Positions 45,605-53,869 of a stretch of DNA of 61,000 nt are shown piece by piece. Both the position numbers and the translations under genes were made by a program. Under the pieces are notes generated by a model. It made no database searches. It was not told the DNA's origin and saw only the letters and a program-made list of their open reading frames with translations. Every line of letters starts with the position of its first letter. Within the stretch, counting starts at the first letter, position 1. The stretch comes from Bacteroidales bacterium (GTDB taxonomy: Bacteria > Bacteroidota > Bacteroidia > Bacteroidales > Bacteroidaceae): the NCBI GenBank assembly GCA_022772475.1, contig JALEZQ010000011.1, positions 1 through 61,000 of the forward strand, given 5' to 3'.

Positions 45605-46456
45605 TTAGTACGCGTTGTGTTCGCTGTCGGCCTCTGATTGGAATTTTCTATAGAAAGAGAACAATGCACTGCTGCCTTGAGGATATTCGCGGCGGAAGGC
45701 GTTGTAGATGCTTTTCAGTTTATCCGCGTCGTCAGAGGTGGGACTGTTAATGGACTCAAAGTGCTCGATAATCCGGTTGGAAAGCGCCGCATAGTATCGG
45801 GCGCGTCCCTTCTCCACCTTGTTGCGCACCGTGGCGTCCGTCAGTCCTTCGGCAAAGCCGTCGATATGGCTGAGATACTCCGTATAGAGGGCGTTGCTGC
45901 GGTAAGCCTGCGCTTGCCGCAGGGCATTGTCGCGGTGGGTGTTCAGACTAGTCCAGCGTTCGCCGTCAAAGCGGGGTGTGAAGGTGAGGGGGCGGCGGAC
46001 GAAGTTGCTGATGTTGCTGTACAGCGTATAGATGTTGCATAGTTTTTGCAGGCGCTCCTTGTCGGCACGCTCGGCGTTGAGGCGTTTGGCCTCGTTGTTG
46101 TAGGCTCGGACAATGTCCGGCCGGCAGTCGGCCTTGGCGAACTCCTCTTTGGCCAGAAGGAAGAGGCGATTGATGGCGTTGTTGCGGAGCAGGTCTTCCA
46201 GCAGACTGCACTGGTCGATGGTCAGCAGTTCGGCGTCCTTCTTCTGGTTAAGGTCCGTGCGGGTGTTGTCGTAGGCTTCGCGGCTCCACGGCGTCATGTT
46301 TTGCCACTGGGCGGGAATCTCTTTCGACAGTCTGTCGTACAGGTCATTCTGCGCCGGACTGGCTGTGCCGGACGTCCCGCCCATGGTCAGCCACAGAGCG
46401 CCCACGACGACGACCAACGTGGCGAGAAATATGAGGGAGAGTTTGAGGATTTTCAT
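45605..46456 (-). CDS. Membrane-anchored helical protein (operon gene 7)
   Basis: The 283 residues start with a single N-terminal membrane helix (LKLSLIFLATLVVVVGALWLTM) followed by an all-helical periplasmic body: LYDRLSKEIPAQWQNM, LLEDLLRNNAINRLFLLAKEEF, LNAERADKERLQKLCNIYTLYSNISNFV. The start ATG at 46456 shares bases with the TAA of the upstream gene, so translation is coupled. No family recognised. The helical signal-anchor design is shared with genes 8 and 9. Confidence 0.68.
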   Translation of the reverse strand: MKILKLSLIFLATLVVVVGALWLTMGGTSGTASPAQNDLYDRLSKEIPAQWQNMTPWSREAYDNTRTDLNQKKDAELLTIDQCSLLEDLLRNNAINRLFLLAKEEFAKADCRPDIVRAYNNEAKRLNAERADKERLQKLCNIYTLYSNISNFVRRPLTFTPRFDGERWTSLNTHRDNALRQAQAYRSNALYTEYLSHIDGFAEGLTDATVRNKVEKGRARYYAALSNRIIEHFESINSPTSDDADKLKSIYNAFRREYPQGSSALFSFYRKFQSEADSEHNAY

Positions 46457-48651
46457 TAGTTGAAAGGATTTTTGTCAGAACGTTTATCTTGTTTGTTATC
46501 CTTCTTCTCGGACTGCCCTTTGGACTCCTTTTTCTTAGAAGCAGGCGTTTCGTTCTTTTCCTGGACCGGCTTCTTCTGCACGATGGCCTGAATGTCCCTG
46601 AAAGAGTCCATGGGGTCTCGGTAGTAATTGACGAGATAGGTATCCTTGTAGCCCTTGGGCTTTTCGTTGATGAGCGTATGGAGGATGTTGCTCTGCTCGT
46701 CGGTAAGGCCGTCGCCCTCGTTCAGGTAGGTCTGCAGCGTGGCCGGGATGTCGTTCTTCAAATTGTCTTTGGTCACATTGGAACTGTGGGCCTTGGCCAG
46801 TTCGTCGGCAATGGCTTTCATGACCTCGTACTGCTGCTGCAGCGTCTGGAAGACCTCCGCATTGTCCTTTTCTTGGTCAAGCGATTGGATGAAGCCCTCC
46901 ACTTCGGGCAGGAAGTCCTCGAAACAGAAGTCGAGACCCTTCAGACTGTCGCAGAAGAGTTCGGCGGTATTTATTTTCGCCTTGTCTCTGTCCGTGGGGG
47001 TACTGTCATCCTCCTGCGTCGAATCGCGCTGCTCGGCTTTTGCATCATCTTTGCTTGTCTGCGTACCGCCCTCGCCGCTGCACATGCCGGGGAGGAAAAT
47101 GGCCGCAAGGATGACCATGACGATGAGGAGCGTGCCGCCTGCGCCGATGAGATACTTCGCCCAGTCGGGGATGCTGATACGCTGCCCGGTTCCTCCATTG
47201 GCGGGATGCTGCCGAGGCTGTTGCTGCTGGTCGATTTGACGTCCGGGGTTAGGGATGGTGGTAGGTCCGAGTGTGATAATGGCGCTGACCTCAATGCAGC
47301 AGGCGATGGTGCCGTCGGGGTTGGGCTTGCCGCTCAGTTCTTTGTTGAGAGAGAACTTGACATCGTTACGCGAGGTCCTTATCTGAAAATCGTTCAGCAG
47401 AGCCTCGTCGCCGCGCAGGGTGGCGATGTAATTGCTGTCGAAGGGACGGCGCAGGTCACGGGTGGCGTCGGTCAGGATGTAGAAGTCGATGGGGCGCACC
47501 TTGCCGACGATGTTCGGCGATCCGGTGAGCTGTAGGCGGTAGCGTCTGACGGGGATGCGCCGGGCCACGGCGCGGTATTCCGTGACGCCATCGGCGCCCA
47601 TAGCGGGCTGGCTGACGCTGACGGCCCAGTCGGGGTCCGTGCAGCCAACGACGGGATTCGGCCACAGCGCTTCCATGCCCGTCAGGACGAGGGTGCCATC
47701 GGGTGAGAAGGGGCGGCGGTTGCGACCCGTAGCGTCCTGGCGTTCGGCCAGATAGAAGGAGGTGAGCGGCGGGCAGGGCGCGCTGTCGGCGGCCTCATTG
47801 GCGGTGCTGACAATCAGGCGGCAGGCTTTCTGCTTCGGGCGTGGGGGAAACGAGCAGACGATGGTCTCCTCCATATCGTTGACCACGACGTTGGGCACAC
47901 GGCCCGCACGGGCATCCTGCAAACTGAACTTGACGGTATAAGCCTCTTCGTAAGCCTGACGGGCAGCGACGTTGAGGATGATTTCGGTCTGTCCGTTGTC
48001 GATGATGTCCTGAATCTTCGTCTGCTGCATGAACAGGGCATAGACCCGCGGCCGAGGTATGGTGACCGACAGGCGGGGCAGGGCGCTGGCGCCGGCCGAG
48101 GTGCTCAGGATGATGTTGCGGTAGTTGACAAACTCGGGGTACTGGGCATCGCACATCAACTGTGCCAGTTCTTCCTCCGAGGCAATGACCATGGCATCGC
48201 TCTGTCCCGTCATGACGCGGTGGGGCGTCAGGACGGGCACGATGGGATATTGCGCCTGAAGGGCAGCAAAGGCTTCGGGGTTTTCCCTCACTTCGGTAAA
48301 CTGTCGGCCCATGAGGCCGTTGCTCAGGTAGTTTTCGTCGTAGTAGGCATTGATGGCCTTGAGGACGGTGAGCGGACTGATGCCGCCTGCCAGTGCCGTG
48401 CCTTTGGGCAGGGCGATGGCAATCTTCAGACGGCCGCCGCGGGCAGCGCCGATGCTCGACACATCGCTGCGCACCAAGGTGAAGAAGGTGTGGGTGGCCT
48501 CGATGCTCAGCGTAAAATAGTACGGCAGACTTTCCAGACCGCCGACGACGCCATCGGGGATGTTGCGGGGCTCGCCCACGACGACAAGGGGCGTGTAGCC
48601 TTCGTTGGCTATCTTGTTGCCGTAGATATATAGGGAAAGGCAGTTGTTCAT
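46456..48651 (-). CDS. Single-pass scaffold protein (operon gene 6)
   Basis: The 731 residues begin with a cytoplasmic beta-rich domain (LYIYGNKIANEGYTPLVVVGE, FFTLVRSDVSSIG). This faintly resembles the GAP1-N domain of GTPase-associated proteins described in NTP-dependent conflict systems, but the match is weak. A large beta-rich middle and a Gln/Pro-rich stretch (RQIDQQQQPRQHPANGG) precede one membrane helix (YLIGAGGTLLIVMVILAAIFL, about 497-517). A helical periplasmic tail ends in a Lys-rich sequence (KKKESKGQSEKKDNKQDKR). With a GTPase encoded next door, a membrane-anchored partner role is plausible. It overlaps gene 7 by a few bases. Confidence 0.7.
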   Translation of the reverse strand: MNNCLSLYIYGNKIANEGYTPLVVVGEPRNIPDGVVGGLESLPYYFTLSIEATHTFFTLVRSDVSSIGAARGGRLKIAIALPKGTALAGGISPLTVLKAINAYYDENYLSNGLMGRQFTEVRENPEAFAALQAQYPIVPVLTPHRVMTGQSDAMVIASEEELAQLMCDAQYPEFVNYRNIILSTSAGASALPRLSVTIPRPRVYALFMQQTKIQDIIDNGQTEIILNVAARQAYEEAYTVKFSLQDARAGRVPNVVVNDMEETIVCSFPPRPKQKACRLIVSTANEAADSAPCPPLTSFYLAERQDATGRNRRPFSPDGTLVLTGMEALWPNPVVGCTDPDWAVSVSQPAMGADGVTEYRAVARRIPVRRYRLQLTGSPNIVGKVRPIDFYILTDATRDLRRPFDSNYIATLRGDEALLNDFQIRTSRNDVKFSLNKELSGKPNPDGTIACCIEVSAIITLGPTTIPNPGRQIDQQQQPRQHPANGGTGQRISIPDWAKYLIGAGGTLLIVMVILAAIFLPGMCSGEGGTQTSKDDAKAEQRDSTQEDDSTPTDRDKAKINTAELFCDSLKGLDFCFEDFLPEVEGFIQSLDQEKDNAEVFQTLQQQYEVMKAIADELAKAHSSNVTKDNLKNDIPATLQTYLNEGDGLTDEQSNILHTLINEKPKGYKDTYLVNYYRDPMDSFRDIQAIVQKKPVQEKNETPASKKKESKGQSEKKDNKQDKRSDKNPFN

Positions 48652-48706
48652 AGGGCTGTGATGAGTAAGCGGGTGTTAGTGGGTGCTGTGGCAGAGGGGG
48701 CAGGGG

Positions 48707-50602
48707 TCAGTGCAGTTTGCCAAACCAGCCCTTCTGCTTCATGCCGCGGCTGACCTGCCGGATGACCTCCGTCAGTTTGTCCGAGTCGGTGGCGTCGTAC
48801 TGATAGACGCCGCCGATATAAAACTGGCCCAGGCTGAAGGTGTGGAGCACGGGGCGGCCGTCGGTGGCGTTGTTGATGCCATACTGCTGGCAGAGGGCCA
48901 CGAGGCTGTTGAGGCAGGTCTGGTAGTTGGTCTTGAACACCCCGACAGCCGCCTGGTCGCGGTTGGCGCGGCTGCCAAGCATATCGGCCTTCGACATGAT
49001 GAAGTGGATGGTATCGACATACTTCAGCACGCCGCTGTTTTCGGGCGATTGCAACATGCTGATCATCTTGCGCACCAGCAGGTCCTGACTGGTAGGCACC
49101 TTGATGGGCATGCCGTTGCCGTCGAGGATGGGGTTGCCGTCGCTGTCTTTGAGCGTGAGCTGAATCATGCCGTCGGCCGAGGGGTCGATGATGAAGAAGA
49201 ACACCTTGCGGTTGGTGTTGGTCATCAGGTTGGTCACGCCGATACCCATGTCCTCGAAGGTGATGATATTGTCGGGGTTGCTGACCATCTTTGTGGCGAA
49301 GTCTTCGCCCGCCATGTCGATGAGGTTGACCACGTGGATGTCTTTGGGGTCTTTGGGGTTGGCCACGGCGGCGTTGATGAGGGCCACGAAGTTGCTGTCC
49401 GTACCGCGGGGCACGATGCCGTGGCGGCGTGTCAGGTCAAGGTAGTTGACGTAGTTGCCGGCATTGTAGAGCGCCAGGTCAATGTTGTACCACTTCTGCG
49501 AGCCCAGCAGACCGGCCAGTACGCAGGTCTTTCCCGATGACGGCACGCCGAAGAAATAGATGTCCGTGGTGTCGGCCTGCGTCTGCGTGTCGGGAGCGAT
49601 GCCCGCCGAGACAAGGGGTATTTCGGGGGCATTGAGGATGATGTTCAGCGCCTCTTCGGGCAGGATGCCGTTGGCCACAAGGTCATCGCCCGTAAAGATG
49701 CCGTGGTTCAGGTAGGCCTGAATGTCGCTGCTCTTGAACTTCTCGGGGCTCTCGCGCATGTCGCTCAGGACAGTGCTTTTCCGCAGTTCAATGAGGTCGA
49801 GCGCTTCGGTGACCATCGGCGACGTGGGGTTGGTGCGGACGAAATTGATGAGGTCCAGAAGAGTGCCGTTCTTCGCGTACATCCATTCCTCAATGCTTTG
49901 CAGAGCCTGTTGGGCTTCGGCGGCATGGGGGGAGTTGGGCATATCGGTGATGTAGCGCTTCAGGGTGTCGGCGTCGCGTTGCGCCACTATCCACAGCTGC
50001 TCCTTGGCCTCGTGGCCGTAGTAGGCTTCCTTGCGGATATAGGCCATGAGGTGGTCGTAACTGTTTTTGTTCACCTGGTCCCAGGCCGCTTTTTCGCGAG
50101 CCCCCATGATGTCGAACAGACATTGGGCGGCTTGCGCCACATACTGGTGTTCGGGGCAGATGGCCGACCATTTCCCGATGAAGTCGTTGAGGGCTTGTTC
50201 ATACGCCTTCGGGTCAGCCCCATTCTGCATGTTGCTGACCTTCTGCCATTCGTCCTGAATAATTTTTTCCGACAGCGAGAGCACCAGAGCCTTCGCCTCT
50301 TCCACATGGTTCTGCGGCGGCATCGTGGCGCTCCACGTTTGGATATACTGCGTGAGGCTGTTTTGTAGCGCTTCGGTCTGGCCCTGCTGCTTCAGCGCTT
50401 CAATCTGTTTCCATGCGGTCGCCTCGGCGGGGTTGGGCATGTTTTGCATGGCGTTCAGCACGAAGGCGCGGCGCGGCGGCGTCAGCGGCAGGTCTTCCAG
50501 TTTGATTTGGCCCGACGCGATGGCGTCGATGATAAACTGTATGTTGATTTGGTTGCAGCGTGCCTTGAGGTTGGCTATCTGTTGCGGGGTAAGAGCTGGC
50601 AT
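48707..50602 (-). CDS. P-loop GTPase-like protein with N-terminal helical repeats (operon gene 5)
   Basis: The 631 residues have a helical-repeat N-terminal half (residues 1-335, HEAT/TPR-like in look: LKARCNQINIQFIIDAIASGQ, WDQVNKNSYDHLMAYIRKEA) and a C-terminal GTPase-like domain. The latter has Walker A GVPSSGKT at 352-359, DMAG at 429-432 as the G3 region, and SKAD at 537-540 as a G4-like base-recognition motif. It is probably soluble and cytoplasmic. GTPases of this broad type work as switches in membrane-linked or conflict systems. It lies between the four-helix membrane protein (25 bp) and the scaffold (55 bp). Confidence 0.82.
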   Translation of the reverse strand: MPALTPQQIANLKARCNQINIQFIIDAIASGQIKLEDLPLTPPRRAFVLNAMQNMPNPAEATAWKQIEALKQQGQTEALQNSLTQYIQTWSATMPPQNHVEEAKALVLSLSEKIIQDEWQKVSNMQNGADPKAYEQALNDFIGKWSAICPEHQYVAQAAQCLFDIMGAREKAAWDQVNKNSYDHLMAYIRKEAYYGHEAKEQLWIVAQRDADTLKRYITDMPNSPHAAEAQQALQSIEEWMYAKNGTLLDLINFVRTNPTSPMVTEALDLIELRKSTVLSDMRESPEKFKSSDIQAYLNHGIFTGDDLVANGILPEEALNIILNAPEIPLVSAGIAPDTQTQADTTDIYFFGVPSSGKTCVLAGLLGSQKWYNIDLALYNAGNYVNYLDLTRRHGIVPRGTDSNFVALINAAVANPKDPKDIHVVNLIDMAGEDFATKMVSNPDNIITFEDMGIGVTNLMTNTNRKVFFFIIDPSADGMIQLTLKDSDGNPILDGNGMPIKVPTSQDLLVRKMISMLQSPENSGVLKYVDTIHFIMSKADMLGSRANRDQAAVGVFKTNYQTCLNSLVALCQQYGINNATDGRPVLHTFSLGQFYIGGVYQYDATDSDKLTEVIRQVSRGMKQKGWFGKLH

Positions 50603-50627
50603 GATGAGATAGGGGTATATGTGAAGG

Positions 50628-51611
50628 TTAGAGGATGGTGCTGCCGCCGGTGATGGCCTGCTCCTTGATGGACGTCTTGCGCGAGCGCTGTGTCCAGAAG
50701 TAACTGCAGAGGGTCAGCACGTGCATGACAACGAGGATGAGCCAGGCATACCATTTGCCGTAGCCCACGTTGCTGATGGCCTTGGCGCTCTTCATTTGGG
50801 GCGCGTCGTAGGTGAAGGTCTGGTTTTCCTGACTGATATAGCCCTCGTTGGTATAGTCGTCATTTTCGATAAAGGGCAGGTTGGCCTTGCCCGACAGATT
50901 CGTCAGCGCTTCTGCCGTTTCGCCGGCCAGGTCTTGGAGAATGGCGGGCTGGGCGGGCATACTGAAGATGTTCCAACTCTCGAAGACGCCGATGCTGCTG
51001 TTGAGCGTGACCTCTGCGGGAGCTTTGATATTATTCTGCATGCCATCGATGAGCAGCAGGCGCTGGTTGTCGGCAAACGAATTGATGGACTTTTGCTTCA
51101 GGCTGCCGCTACCGGTGGTCAGATTGGCTTCCCTGCACCAGTCGGCCAGATCCTCCTGCATATCCTTGCCGATGCAACTTCCCAGTCCGTTTTGGGTGTG
51201 GGTGATAGCCTCCTTCTCTTTCTCTTCATACTCGGCGAAAAGCGCCGCGATGGCGGCTTTGTCGGCCTGTGCTGCGGCCTGTATCTCGCCCTTCGAGCCC
51301 ATGATGCAGAGGCTGCGTACAGGACCGAAGAAAGAGGCGCCGGCAGTGATGATGAACAGGGCCAGGGCGGAAAACTCTACCGTCCGCCACAGCGAGATAT
51401 TGTTGTCCTTGGCTTTGGCCACGCACATCAGGATGAGCAGGACGGCCAGCAGCACGGTCAGGCCCAACGTGATGAGCAGGCTGGTGCCGATGGTGCCGTC
51501 GAAGAAGAACATCATGCCGATGAAGTTGAACACGGCGAAGAGGGTGATGCCTACGATGCTCAGGAAATTGAAGAAGAGCATGCCTTTGGGTCCGTTTGTT
51601 TCAGAAGACAT
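50628..51611 (-). CDS. Four-helix inner-membrane protein (operon gene 4)
   Basis: The 327 residues contain three N-terminal membrane helices (FFNFLSIVGITLFAVFNFIGMM, LLITLGLTVLLAVLLILMCVA, FSALALFIITAGASFFG). A periplasmic domain of about 185 residues includes two Cys (GLGSCIGKD, LADWCREAN). A fourth helix near the C-terminus (YAWLILVVMHVLTLCSYF) is followed by a basic tail. No transporter or channel family is recognised. It lies between the GTPase and the protease and is a good membrane seat for the system. Confidence 0.78.
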   Translation of the reverse strand: MSSETNGPKGMLFFNFLSIVGITLFAVFNFIGMMFFFDGTIGTSLLITLGLTVLLAVLLILMCVAKAKDNNISLWRTVEFSALALFIITAGASFFGPVRSLCIMGSKGEIQAAAQADKAAIAALFAEYEEKEKEAITHTQNGLGSCIGKDMQEDLADWCREANLTTGSGSLKQKSINSFADNQRLLLIDGMQNNIKAPAEVTLNSSIGVFESWNIFSMPAQPAILQDLAGETAEALTNLSGKANLPFIENDDYTNEGYISQENQTFTYDAPQMKSAKAISNVGYGKWYAWLILVVMHVLTLCSYFWTQRSRKTSIKEQAITGGSTIL

Positions 51612-51681
51612 ACGATTTGGAGATTATGTGTGTTTGTTGAATGAAGGGGTCGGGTAATCGTGTGAGGATGAAGGGGCAGAC

Positions 51682-53721
51682 TTAGGGAATGCTTTGCACG
51701 CGGCGCATGTTACAAGTGAAGCCCTGGTCGCGGTCGCGGTTTTTGGCCACGACCTCCAGTTTGCCGTCTTTGCCTTTTTGGCAGGTGTAGATATAGCGGG
51801 CCAATTGGTTGCCACGGTCACTGACGCTCTGGTTTGGCTGAATAATTTGCAGTCCGTTGTTCTGGCGCGAAACGTTGAGGGTTGCCCGATAGGTTTCGCC
51901 CGTACTAATCACTTTGGTCACCATTCTACCTCTGCTGGTTGAATCGAACTGGAAATATATTTTGACAGGCTTATTGGTGTTTTCTTCGTAGAGTTCCGTC
52001 GTGCTCTCCCATATGCCGAGCATGGCCTTGGGGTCTTTCACTGCGTCGTCATAGTCGAGCAGTTCGCCCTTAACCTGCTGCAGGGCGTCGCGTATCTGAA
52101 TCATCGGTCCTACGGCGCCCGGTATGCGTTTGCCTGTGCGTTGCAGGATGTCGATGATCTGGCGTGCGCTGAGCGTGCGGTCCACGCTCTTGAGCAGGGC
52201 CACGGCGCCGGTGACGATGGGTGCAGCCTGACTGGTACCCTTCATGCTGCAGTAGCCGTTGCCATGGGCGCAGCCCCACATGTTCACACCCGGGGCCGAC
52301 ACCGTGGAGAAGTCGCGGCCGCCGTTCTGCCCCTGATAGTCGTAGCCGAAGTTGGAGAAATCGGCCGGGCGCAGGTTTTGGTCAAGTGCCGAGACGCGGA
52401 TGGTGTTGTTGTTGCGCTTCGAGCAGTCCATGCCCGCCAGAATGGTCTCGTTGCCGGCGGCCCAAACGATGACGCAGTTGCGCTCCTCGGCAAGGTCGAA
52501 GATGTAGTCCCACACCTGTTCGCCGTAGCGTTTGTTCATGTCGTTGCGGATAATCTCCATCTGCTCCTCGGGCGAGAGTTCCTTCACTTGGTCGCCAAAG
52601 TAGGAGCCCATAGAGATATTGATGACGTCAGCCCCTTTGTAGAGGGCATAGAGGATGCCCGAGACCATCATCATGGACGTGGAGCCGTTGGCCAGGCCTT
52701 CTTTCGTCAGCAGCACGCGGTCGGAAAAGACGCCCACCGGCATCACCTTACACTTCGGAGCAATGCCCGACATGCCCGCGCCGTTGTTCACCTGTGCCGA
52801 GGCCAGGGCGGCCACGTTGGCGCCATGGCAGCAACTATAGACGTACCCTTGCAGTAGCTGCATGGCCTGCGCGTTCGGCATACCCTGAGCAATCAGTTGC
52901 TGGAGGATGGCCACGGCGTTGTCGAGCATGTCGCGCGTCAGACCCACCTGCGTGCTGCGGCGCTCCACGTTGAAGGGATAGACCACCTTGCCACGCATCT
53001 CGTCGTGGTTCAGGTCGAAGTAGTTGTCCACCACGGCGATGGTCACCTCTTCGCTGCCCTGCGTGATGTCCCATGCCTCATACGCCTGTATGGCGTTGAA
53101 GTACCATGCCTTGTCCCTGTCCTTGAAGAAGGGGTCGGAGGGACGCATGCTCTGCTGGAAGCGCTCCTCCTGGAACAGTTTGAAACTGAAGTCGGAGAGG
53201 CGCTGCGGCATCTCGTGCAACATGCGGGGCACGCTGCCCTGCGGCACGCTGATCTGCAGCAGGTAGGTCAGTTCGTCGAAGTAGATAATCTGGTACGCAT
53301 CGTCCGGATACTCCTCCTTGAAGCGTTGGGCGAAGAGGGCAATGGTCTGCTCGCCCTTGTTTTTGTCCAGAATGACGTTGAGACGGTCGGGCGCTATTTC
53401 GCGTCCCGTCAGCGAGTCTTCCTCCCACTCTTCGGGCGGCGTGATGACGTTGTCCTCGGGGTCGGGCAGCGGCACGTCAGGGCCGAAGTCGTGCTGCGGC
53501 ATGGTATCGACGGGTATGCTGTCGTTGATGACGGGGTCAACGAAGGGCAGGTCCTCATAGGGATTGTCCTTATCCTTATTGTCGCATCCTCGGGGGAGCA
53601 TCAGCAGCAGGATGAGCATGCCCAGCAGCATGAGGGTGAATGCCAGCGTGCGGGCCACCATGCTCCATGGGCTGTGGCCGGCGGCGCCTTTCTTTTTTTC
53701 GTTAAGGGGGAAGGTCTTCAT
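51682..53721 (-). CDS. Membrane-anchored subtilisin-like protease (operon gene 3)
   Basis: The 679-residue S8-family serine protease has an N-terminal membrane helix (TLAFTLMLLGMLILLLMLP, about 25-43), an acidic Pro/Asp-rich linker (VDPVINDSIPVDTMP) and a propeptide-like region. The catalytic domain has D232 (VVDNYFDLNH), H299 (CCHGANVAALA), an oxyanion Asn region (WAAGNET) and S497 (GTSQAAPI). A C-terminal beta domain follows (about 570-679). An anchored subtilase within an NTPase operon could be an effector or a processing enzyme for the partner proteins. It lies 148 bp after the SrfC gene, the largest gap in the operon. Confidence 0.92.
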   Translation of the reverse strand: MKTFPLNEKKKGAAGHSPWSMVARTLAFTLMLLGMLILLLMLPRGCDNKDKDNPYEDLPFVDPVINDSIPVDTMPQHDFGPDVPLPDPEDNVITPPEEWEEDSLTGREIAPDRLNVILDKNKGEQTIALFAQRFKEEYPDDAYQIIYFDELTYLLQISVPQGSVPRMLHEMPQRLSDFSFKLFQEERFQQSMRPSDPFFKDRDKAWYFNAIQAYEAWDITQGSEEVTIAVVDNYFDLNHDEMRGKVVYPFNVERRSTQVGLTRDMLDNAVAILQQLIAQGMPNAQAMQLLQGYVYSCCHGANVAALASAQVNNGAGMSGIAPKCKVMPVGVFSDRVLLTKEGLANGSTSMMMVSGILYALYKGADVINISMGSYFGDQVKELSPEEQMEIIRNDMNKRYGEQVWDYIFDLAEERNCVIVWAAGNETILAGMDCSKRNNNTIRVSALDQNLRPADFSNFGYDYQGQNGGRDFSTVSAPGVNMWGCAHGNGYCSMKGTSQAAPIVTGAVALLKSVDRTLSARQIIDILQRTGKRIPGAVGPMIQIRDALQQVKGELLDYDDAVKDPKAMLGIWESTTELYEENTNKPVKIYFQFDSTSRGRMVTKVISTGETYRATLNVSRQNNGLQIIQPNQSVSDRGNQLARYIYTCQKGKDGKLEVVAKNRDRDQGFTCNMRRVQSIP

Positions 53722-53869
53722 GACGGGGAGGTTTTATAAGTGTGTACCTATCCGCCGCCCTGCCTTCTGATGCCACGTGGAGAATCTGAGCAGAGCGGCG
53801 TCCGGCGACTTGCTATGCCGTTTATGGACGTACCCAAAGGAAAGTAACCCTTGGAGCACGGAAAAACTG

